Origin: Ignavibacteriales bacterium
Lineage (GTDB): Bacteria; Bacteroidota; Ignavibacteria; Ignavibacteriales; Melioribacteraceae
Reading direction: 5' to 3'
Assembly (NCBI GenBank): GCA_026390775.1
Contig: JAPLFF010000003.1
Location: forward strand, 434,001 to 498,000
Length of the DNA: 64,000 bases
Below, piece after piece: positions 36,367 through 43,900 of the stretch (the first letter of the stretch is position 1; each line of letters opens with the position of its first letter). The position numbers and the translations under genes were made by a program. The notes below the pieces were generated by a model. It ran no database searches. It saw only the letters and a list, made by a program, of their open reading frames with translations, and was not told where the DNA came from.

Positions 36367-37386
36367 ATGCTTAAAATTCAAGAAAACAAATCCTTAAAAT
36401 CCTACAACACATTCGGTGTTAATGTAAAAGCTAATTATTTCATGTCTGTTGAATCTGAAAAAGAGATATTGGAAATATTACAATCCAAACGTTTCAACAG
36501 TATGAATAAACTTATTCTTGGCAGTGGAAGTAACATCCTGTTCACTAAAAATTATGACGGTTTAGTCATCCATTATGTTGAGAAGGGAATACGCGTAGTA
36601 GAAGAAAATGAAAAGTATGTAATCATTGAATCTTCAGCCGGAGAGATTTGGAATGACTTGGTTTCCTACTGTGTTGAGAATAAATATTACGGAATCGAAA
36701 ACCTTTCACTCATTCCCGGAACTGTCGGAGCCGCACCGATTCAAAACATCGGCGCTTACGGTGTAGAAATTAAGGACGTATTCGTATCTCTTGAAGGAAT
36801 TAACTTAGAATCGGGAGAGAAAAAGATTTATAAAAAAAATGAATGCAAGTTCGATTACCGAGACAGTATTTTCAAAAGGGAATTGAAAGGGAAGTTCATA
36901 ATCACTAAAGTTATTTTGAAATTACAGAAAGAAAAACAGTTCAATCTTAATTACCGTTCCTTGAATGATTATTTAGGAAAAGCGAACAAAGAAAAGTTGA
37001 CGATCAGAAGAGTACGTGAGACAATTAACAAAATTAGAATGAGTAAGCTTCCCGATCCTCAGCGTTTTGGAAATGCGGGAAGTTTCTTTAAGAATCCGGA
37101 AGTGAATGAAGAAAAATTTTTAGAATTGAAAAGAGATTTTGAGGAAACTGTATTTTTCAAATTAGATAAAAATAAATACAAATTACCTGCCGGATTTCTA
37201 ATTGAAAAATGCGGCTACAAAGGTAAGAGAATCGGAGACGTAGCAACATATAACCGTCAAGCGTTGGTTATAATCAATATGGGCAGTGCAACGGGAGAGC
37301 AGATCAAAACATTCTCGCAAGAAATTCAGAAAGCTGTCTTTGATAAATTTGGAATTGAATTAATTCCTGAGGTAAATATTTTATAA
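36367..37386 (+). CDS. murB: UDP-N-acetylenolpyruvoylglucosamine reductase
   Basis: FAD enzyme that makes UDP-N-acetylmuramate for peptidoglycan. It has 339 aa. ILGSGSNILF binds FAD; IPGTVGAAPIQNIGAYGVEI, the catalytic serine in NAGSFFKNP and the C-terminal PEVNIL identify the E. coli-like type I. It starts two bases after comEC. Confidence 0.95.
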   Translation: MLKIQENKSLKSYNTFGVNVKANYFMSVESEKEILEILQSKRFNSMNKLILGSGSNILFTKNYDGLVIHYVEKGIRVVEENEKYVIIESSAGEIWNDLVSYCVENKYYGIENLSLIPGTVGAAPIQNIGAYGVEIKDVFVSLEGINLESGEKKIYKKNECKFDYRDSIFKRELKGKFIITKVILKLQKEKQFNLNYRSLNDYLGKANKEKLTIRRVRETINKIRMSKLPDPQRFGNAGSFFKNPEVNEEKFLELKRDFEETVFFKLDKNKYKLPAGFLIEKCGYKGKRIGDVATYNRQALVIINMGSATGEQIKTFSQEIQKAVFDKFGIELIPEVNIL

Positions 37387-37404
37387 CCTAACTAATGGTG
37401 AACT

Positions 37405-38976
37405 ATGGATTTATTAGTTTCTGTAATCGGTCTGACATTAATAACTTACTTTGTTATTCTGCTCGGTGCAACTCGTCTTGCAATTAAGAAAGGATTTAAT
37501 GCACCAGCAATGTTTACGTGGGCGTTGTTTTTCCCGCCTATTGCTGCGATAATTGTGCTATTCATTTATAGAAGAGAAAATGTAGAACGTGATGAAAAAA
37601 ATACTTTCTCAAATATCATTTGGGAAGTTACACAGCCTTTCATAGATCTTGCACATACTTCCCGTGCGTTACTCGGTTTGAATATATCTTACATTCTTGA
37701 AGGACTAACTTACTTTGGAGTAGTAGGACTTCTTGCAATTTATTTTAATGATTACATAAAACTCGATGATATCCGTGCGGGAAATATGGTTGGCGTTCTT
37801 ACTGCGGGAATTACGTTGAGCATGTTATTCCTTGGTGCTACAGTAGATATTGTCGGAGTACGCAAAGCGTTATTGTATTCACTCTCATTCATGTTTTTTG
37901 GAAGAATACTTTTATCAACTGCACCGCATCTTGGCGCTACGGGACTATGGGGTTCGGCTCACATCTACTCAATGCTTGGAATACTTGGCGTAGTGATCGG
38001 TTATGGAATGTATCAACCCGCGGCTTATGCAGCTGTTAAAAAATTTACAAATGAAAATACTGCTGCAATGGGTTACGCAATGTTGTATGCGTTGATGAAT
38101 CTTGGCGGATTTTTACCGGGATTAATTTCTTCACCAATTAGAAGATCTACAAGCATTCTCGGTGTTTTCTGGGTTTATGTTGGTCTCACGGTTGCTGGAA
38201 TTGCAGTCGTCTATTTTATTATAACTAAGAAAGCAGTTGCAAAAGCTATAGAGATAGCTTCTAAGGAGAAAAATGTTAATCAGCAGGAAGATGAAGATGA
38301 ACTTGCTAAAATGACGGCAAAAGAAAAACTGAAATTCTACTTGAAAAATTTTCCGTTGAAAGATAAACGGTTTTTGTTCTTCATTTTTGCATTGATACCA
38401 GTACAAACTTTGTTCGCTCACAATTGGTTGACTATTCCGCTTTATGCAAGCAGGGCATTTGGAGGATTTGTAAAGGATAATTATGAATTTTTTGTAAACC
38501 TCAATCCTATCTTCATCTTCATTCTAACTCCTATGATCGCGGCACTAACATCGAAAAAGAATGCGTACACAATGATGATCATCGGAACTTTTGTAATGGC
38601 TTCTCCAACTTTTATTCTTGCATTGGGACCGAACTTAAATACACTTATCGCCTATATAATTATTATGACTATCGGTGAAGCGATGTGGCAGCCGAGATTT
38701 TTGCAGTGGGTTGCAGAAATTGCACCGAAGAACATGACCGGCATCTATATGGGCATCGGACAATTCCCATGGTTCCTTACAAAAGTAGTTACAAGTCTTT
38801 ACTCCGGCTGGTTCTTGATGCACTATTGTCCTTCACCTGAACAAACACCGTCCGTACCGATGAATACGGAATTCATGTGGCTCATCTACGGATTCATTGC
38901 AATTATGTCGCCGGTATTTTTGATATTAGCACGTAAATGGATGATGAAGGGATTCAAAGAAAAGCACAGCAGATAG
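37405..38976 (+). CDS. MFS transporter, POT/peptide-permease-like
   Basis: 523 aa. Two N-terminal helices precede a twelve-helix MFS core starting with LLGLNISYILEGLTYFGVVGLLAIYF, which resembles the first helix of POT-family peptide:H+ symporters. A long charged loop (about 285-315, KEKNVNQQEDEDELAKM) splits the two halves. Substrate is uncertain. The gene is 18 bases after murB and the last of this plus-strand group; repeats follow. Confidence 0.75.
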   Translation: MDLLVSVIGLTLITYFVILLGATRLAIKKGFNAPAMFTWALFFPPIAAIIVLFIYRRENVERDEKNTFSNIIWEVTQPFIDLAHTSRALLGLNISYILEGLTYFGVVGLLAIYFNDYIKLDDIRAGNMVGVLTAGITLSMLFLGATVDIVGVRKALLYSLSFMFFGRILLSTAPHLGATGLWGSAHIYSMLGILGVVIGYGMYQPAAYAAVKKFTNENTAAMGYAMLYALMNLGGFLPGLISSPIRRSTSILGVFWVYVGLTVAGIAVVYFIITKKAVAKAIEIASKEKNVNQQEDEDELAKMTAKEKLKFYLKNFPLKDKRFLFFIFALIPVQTLFAHNWLTIPLYASRAFGGFVKDNYEFFVNLNPIFIFILTPMIAALTSKKNAYTMMIIGTFVMASPTFILALGPNLNTLIAYIIIMTIGEAMWQPRFLQWVAEIAPKNMTGIYMGIGQFPWFLTKVVTSLYSGWFLMHYCPSPEQTPSVPMNTEFMWLIYGFIAIMSPVFLILARKWMMKGFKEKHSR

Positions 38977-39006
38977 CTATTAGCGGTTAGCTTTTAGCTG
39001 TTGGCT
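38974..39006. repeat. TAGC-heptad intergenic repeat
   Basis: Imperfect units TAGCTAT-TAGCGGT-TAGCTTT-TAGCTGT start at the stop codon of the transporter gene. They resemble the CAGC-type run at 31659-31692. Confidence 0.45.
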
Positions 39007-39019
39007 TAAAAGAATGTTT

Positions 39020-39066
39020 GTCATTGCGAGGAGTTCTGAGCTTGTCGAAGAATGACGAAGCAATCT
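39020..39066. repeat. TCATTGCGAGGAG ... GACGAAGCAATCT dispersed repeat
   Basis: TCATTGCGAGGAG at 39021-39033 and GACGAAGCAATCT at 39054-39066 bracket a GAGCTTGTCGAAGAA core. From general knowledge, this combination recurs between genes in many unrelated bacterial genomes. Confidence 0.55.
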
Positions 39067-39100
39067 CAGACTTAAATATTTAACTGAAGATTACTTTGTC

Positions 39101-39121
39101 ACTCCGGACTTGATCCGGAGT
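39101..39121. repeat. Hairpin ACTCCGGA-CTTGA-TCCGGAGT
   Basis: Perfect 8-bp stem with a 5-base loop. It is a form of the widely seen CCGGACTTGATCCGG repeat. No T-run follows. Confidence 0.6.
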
Positions 39122-39179
39122 CTATAAAATGCAAAGTGCTTGTTGTAATTTATCTTTACACAAAAGAAAATTTAATTTA

Positions 39180-39294
39180 AGTTGTAATTGGGTTTTGTAC
39201 GCTGCTTACTCGATTGTCCCCAAAATAAAATTTTTAATAGTAGAAATAAAACAGCCGCTATTATGTCATTTGGCGGGTTAACTAATAGTTATAC
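39180..39294 (+). repeat. Truncated attC-like element C (right part)
   Basis: GTAATTGGGTTTTG near 39184-39197 aligns with the same stretch inside element B, and TTGGCGGGTTAACTAATA before GTTATAC (39288-39294) aligns with its right end. The left R''/L'' arm is absent. GTTATAC is the exact inverse complement of GTATAAC behind the following gene. Confidence 0.5.
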
Positions 39295-39316
39295 AACCAA
39301 ATAATGTGAGTGCAAA

Positions 39317-39865
39317 ATGAACTCAAATATTAAAAGTCTTTTATTAACTGCTGTATTCGGTTTTGTAGTTTGTATTCTTCTTGGGCTTCTATTTTTTGGC
39401 ACAGCTATTTTCAACTTTCGATATCCAGTATCAGTCATTGTCTTGTCTGGATTTTATGGTGCCATCTTTTTTAGTGTATTAAAGTATCAGAAGAAGAAAG
39501 AACAATTTTTAACCGCATTTGTTATTTTAATTCTAGACTTGCTTCTGCAAGGAAAATCAATAACTACAAAATTTCTGATAAGAGACATCATATTTATTGC
39601 AAGCTTACTCAGTTCAATTTTGTGCTACAAATTATTTATAAATAAATACAATTCATTGCCTTTGTTCATCAGAAGTTTGTCACTTCCATTATTATTAGGA
39701 TTGTTTAACATTCTTGCTACTCTGATCTTGATTCTTATTTTTAATCCAAGTGCAATGAAAATTGATTCTGCAATATTTCTAAATGCTAAATTCGCTGCAT
39801 TTATTGGTTTAGGTCTCGGAATTGGGTTTGATCTTTTTGAAAAACTGAAGACAAAAATTATATAA
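39317..39865 (+). CDS. Small integral membrane protein, cassette-like gene 3
   Basis: 182 aa, about five hydrophobic helices (for example LLLTAVFGFVVCILLGLLFF and FAAFIGLGLGIGFDLF) and short basic loops. I do not recognise a family. The ATG lies 23 bases after the R'-like GTTATAC and its stop 14 bases before the R''-like GTATAAC, so the gene fills one cassette unit. There is no obvious strong ribosome binding site. Its very AT-rich sequence differs little from the host. Confidence 0.65.
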   Translation: MNSNIKSLLLTAVFGFVVCILLGLLFFGTAIFNFRYPVSVIVLSGFYGAIFFSVLKYQKKKEQFLTAFVILILDLLLQGKSITTKFLIRDIIFIASLLSSILCYKLFINKYNSLPLFIRSLSLPLLLGLFNILATLILILIFNPSAMKIDSAIFLNAKFAAFIGLGLGIGFDLFEKLKTKII

Positions 39866-39878
39866 TAAAATAAAGGTT

Positions 39879-40068
39879 GTATAACCAGCAACTCAAAGCG
39901 ACCGCATCTTCGATGCAGTCGTTTGATGTGGTAATTGGGTTTGGCTTTTCAGAGTTGGTTTGTTGTTCAAAGTTGATTTATACTTTTAAACTGATTTATA
40001 ACTAAAAAGTCGTTTGCAATTGTGGCATCGCTGTTTTGGGCGGCGCTTTAGTTGCCACGTCGTTAGCC
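39879..40068 (+). repeat. attC-like recombination element B
   Basis: 190 bases from R''-like GTATAAC (39879-39885) to R'-like GTTAGCC (40062-40068). L'' CAACTCAAAGCGACCGC (39889-39905) pairs with L' GCGGCGCTTTAGTTG (40040-40054) over 15 base pairs, leaving exactly two unpaired bases, C39894 and A39901, both on the left arm. Asymmetric extrahelical bases are the known recognition feature of folded attC sites. An inner GACCGCATC/GATGCAGTC stem lies at 39900-39920. Confidence 0.72.
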
Positions 40069-40090
40069 ATTTTTGATTTAGGATAAAATT

Positions 40091-40846
40091 ATGTCTGGAG
40101 TTCTAATAACGAAGGGTATGAGAATGGCAATTCCCGTTGGCGGAATTAAAATTAGAATGGATCAACAAGAGGAAATGCAAGTTAAGGTTGTAGTCCACTA
40201 TGATGTTTGCCCTAAATGGTTAGAACTATCTTTAGAACATTTGTTGGAAGCACAAAAAAGTAAAAACAGTCGAATAATAGCTTGGAATGAAAACAAAGAA
40301 AACAAAATTGATTTCCTTGAAGAAGAATTTGCATTTTCAATGCAATCAATAATGGCGGCCTCAATTGCATTAGATGCATTTTACAGTTCAATTAAAGAAT
40401 ATGTAGAAATTCCGCAAAGTTTGACAGAATTATGGAGAGAGAGAAGAACTTCAAGACATGCACAAATTGGAGAAGTTCTAAGAAGAGCATTTTCTCTCAA
40501 ATCGAATGGGACCAAAAATTTGCGAAAGTTTCTTCAAGTTATTTTCAAATTCCGTGATCTTGCTGTTCATCCATCTGGTAAATTAGAAGAACCAATTTTA
40601 CATCCTGAATTAAATGTAGGTGTTGAATGGCGTTTTGTTTATTTCAGTTTTGAAAGAGCCAAAAATATTTTGATGGCTACACTTGAAATAATGTGGCAAT
40701 TAATTAATTCGAAAAATATTATTAATCCAAAGATCAATGATCATTGCAAATCTTTAATACAATTGCTATCACCAGTTTATGAAAAATGGAAATGTAATTA
40801 TGGTTCTCTTGAGGCAACTAAAGGAAAAGTTGTAGAAATAAAATAA
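40091..40846 (+). CDS. Unknown protein with HEPN-like motif, cassette-like gene 4
   Basis: 251 aa, soluble and mostly helical from about residue 80. The segment VIFKFRDLAVHPSGK has R155 and H160 in the R-[D/N/H]-x3-H spacing of HEPN ribonuclease domains, and sits between long helices as in that fold. A HEPN-type RNase or nucleic-acid-related role is therefore possible but unproven. It follows element B (GTTAGCC) and precedes the exact complement GGCTAAC at 40849. The ATG has TAGGAT upstream. Confidence 0.65.
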   Translation: MSGVLITKGMRMAIPVGGIKIRMDQQEEMQVKVVVHYDVCPKWLELSLEHLLEAQKSKNSRIIAWNENKENKIDFLEEEFAFSMQSIMAASIALDAFYSSIKEYVEIPQSLTELWRERRTSRHAQIGEVLRRAFSLKSNGTKNLRKFLQVIFKFRDLAVHPSGKLEEPILHPELNVGVEWRFVYFSFERAKNILMATLEIMWQLINSKNIINPKINDHCKSLIQLLSPVYEKWKCNYGSLEATKGKVVEIK

Positions 40847-40848
40847 AT

Positions 40849-40885
40849 GGCTAACAAGCGCCTCAACACGACCGCTTCTTGACTG
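40849..40885 (+). repeat. Truncated attC-like element D (left part)
   Basis: GGCTAAC (40849-40855), then AAGCGCCTCAACACGACCGC, closely follow the order R''-spacer-L'' of classical attC sites. After about 37 bases it breaks off into the terminator of the gene on the opposite strand, so L' and R' are missing. Confidence 0.55.
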
Positions 40886-40890
40886 AAAAG

Positions 40891-40930
40891 AAAGAAGAGA
40901 GGACTAAGGAGTAGAAATCCTCTCTTCTTT
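40891..40930. terminator. Strong hairpin terminator behind the giant minus-strand gene
   Basis: AAAGAAGAGAGGA (40891-40903) and TCCTCTCTTCTTT (40918-40930) form a perfect 13-bp stem around a 14-base loop, 14 bases past the minus-strand stop codon. The stem ends in A/T runs and could work in both directions. Confidence 0.75.
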
Positions 40931-40944
40931 ATCAATGTGTGGGA

Positions 40945-43900
40945 TTATTTAATCAGCATCATTTTTCTAATAAGATTTACTCCGTTACCAAATAACTGAT
41001 AGAAATAAATTCCGGATGATAAATCATTTCCGTCAAAAGTAACTTTGTAATTCCCGACAGAAAATTCTTTTTCAGCAAGGACACGAACAGTCTGACCAAT
41101 CGCGTTAAAGACTTTCACAACATAGTATCCTGTAATAGGAATTCTAAAATCAATTATTGTGGTAGGGTTAAATGGATTCGGATAATTTTGAACAAGTTCG
41201 AACTTAGAAGGAATTCCATTCCCGTAATCATTTTCAATACCGGTAGTACCTGTATTTATCGAAGTTCCGGTAACTTCTTTCCCGTCGTTTATCTTATATC
41301 GCGTATTAATAGATCCACCGTTCACTAAAGTTCCGTTCTTATTTTTAAGTGTAATACTTCCCGCTGAAAAATTATTATTCATCAATTCGTTAGAAGCAAA
41401 AACAAACTTAGCTTGTCCCGGTGAAACTTGACTTGCTTTTGTTATTGTATTGGATGAATTGATTCCGGCACTAAAAGATTGGAAATCAAACTTTGTAGCG
41501 TCATAATCTACCGTTACTTCCAGACTTCTAACATTTGCTGCATTTTTAATATTTAAAGGAAGAACCACTCCGCTATTATTTACTACCGGATTATCAATAG
41601 ATAAATATGCATTTGTCAAAGGAAAAAGTATTGAAAGGGAATAGCTCCAATCACCGAATGTGCAATAGAGTATTACACCGACAGCATCAGCAAGCGTTAT
41701 ATTTCCGCTGTGGTCAACATCAGCATTTAATAATGCTTGCCCATGCAATGTAAAGACGTTAAATACATGATTGATTATTGTAATTGCATCATTGAAATCT
41801 ACATTAAAGTTCCCGTCAACATCTCCGGTAACAAATGATGTACTTTGGGATGTAATAGTTATTGTTCCCGGATTGATTGCAGAAAATAATGCCGGCGTAT
41901 TTGAATTATTGCTCAACCAATAAGAAGGTAAACTTGTTATTTGTGTTGATCCGGATATATTTGAAATGATATCAAAGTTTAGGTTAAATAATATTCCGTC
42001 TGATGAGATTGCATTATAACCGGTCGCAGTAAAATCAAATTCTCCCGCAATAGTTGAGTACCCGGTGAATGTCCAGCCCATCGCAGTAAATAAAGAACCA
42101 ATAGAATTGCTTCTGTATGCAAGTTTAGTCGGATCAAAAGTAATTTTACCTTGAAGAATATATCGAGGAATATTTGCGCCGCTTGCAAAATGAACTCTAA
42201 CAGGAATTGTTACACTCGATCCCGCAGTTGCTGTAGTAGATCCTATTTGGATGTAAGTGCTGTTATCAATTGCAAAGCTTGCAGTAATATTTTTGTTCCC
42301 GTCCATTGTGACTGTCAGTGGATTTGTAGAACCGGTTGCATCGCCGCTCCAACCTGTAAATGTAAATCCGAATGCTGGTGTTGCAGTAAGTTGAACTGTT
42401 GATCCATGAGAGAAATTTGTTTGATCTGGATTTTTTGTAACTGTTCCGTTTACTGATGTAATAGTCAGTGTATAAGTATTGATTGTAAAACTTGCAGTGA
42501 TTGTATGATTGGCTGTCACATTATTAAATGTATGACTTAAAACAGCTCCAACAGAAATTCCATCTACTAATACATCAGCAATATGATAACCGGCATTTGA
42601 TGAAATTGTAAAAGTTTGACTTCCACCATGATTTACAATCACGCTTCCTGATGGTGAGATCGAACCTCCACTTCCGGCACTTGCATTAATTGAAAAGTTT
42701 GTAACAGAATATTCATAAGCTCCAATATCAACTGTTCCGCCGAAAATTCTATTGTTGCCACTGAGATCATTTGCACCTGCCATCCATGCTTCATTCAAAC
42801 CGTTATTGATACTTGGCGATGTAGATAATAGTTGATAATTATGTGTCACGACATCAACAAATTGAGGATCAGTAGTAATGTTTCCCGTTCCAGTAAATAG
42901 AGGAGTTGTACAACTGTATGAAAGACTGTTTCCCGTTCCCGCATCTATGATATAATTACTACTGCCGGTATTAAAATAAATGATCGAGTTTTCAACTACA
43001 CCATTGTTCCAAAGTCTAATTCCTGCGCCATCGGTTGCAGTGTTATTCGTGATAGTACAATTCTGAACAATTCCGCCGCTCCAAATATTTATTCCGCCAC
43101 CGTGAGGAGTAGCTGTATTTCCAGTAATTAAACAACCTCGAACAGTTCCATTAAAGCACCGTACACCGCCGCCCCAATCCGCTGTATTGTTTCTGATGAT
43201 ACAATTAATAACCATTCCTGAATTATCTAATGCAACACCACCGCCATCTCTTGCTGCATTGTTCTCTATAATACAATTCTGGACAGTTCCATTGTCGCAC
43301 TGAACGCCTCCTCCGTAGCCAGAGAGGTTACTTCCATGTGTAATTGTAAATCCATCAATCACTGCATTCGCATGATTAATATAGAAACACCGTGTTGAGT
43401 TATTCCCATCAATTATTGTTAATGTGTAACCATTAACACTGCGTATCGTTACTGATTTAGTAACCGAAATATTAGTAGTAAGAGTGTATGTTCCATTGCC
43501 GACAAGAATGAGATCACCTATATCTGCTGCATCTACAGCACTTTGAATATTGTTTGCGGCAGTTGCCAAACTGGAATAAGGTGAAATGTTAGTACCGCTT
43601 AACGACACATAATGTATTGGAGTAGGAGCGAGGATATTAAAACTTGCCGATATAGTATGATTGGCGGTTACGTTTGTAAATGGATGACTTAAAACAGCTC
43701 CAACAGAAGAACCGTCAACTAATACATCAGTGACCTGGTAACCAACAGAGGGTGAAATTGTAAATGTTTGATTGCCAGCGTAATTTATAGTAGTAATTCC
43801 AGGAGGTGTAACTGTTCCGTTAGCTCCTGATGTTGCAGTGATTGTGTAAGTATTGATTGAAAAACTTGCTGAGATAGTATGAGTAGCTGTTACGTTAGTA

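Noticed and set aside
42151-42402. Cysteine-rich 83-codon open frame opposite the giant gene
   Set aside because: The cysteines arise from complementing threonine/alanine-rich repeats of the giant protein; there is no start signal.
43180-43340. CRISPR-like spacing of repeated motifs in the beta-helix region
   Set aside because: The periodicity follows the codons of the NCIIxNNxAxxxGGG coil repeats of the protein; units are degenerate and coding.
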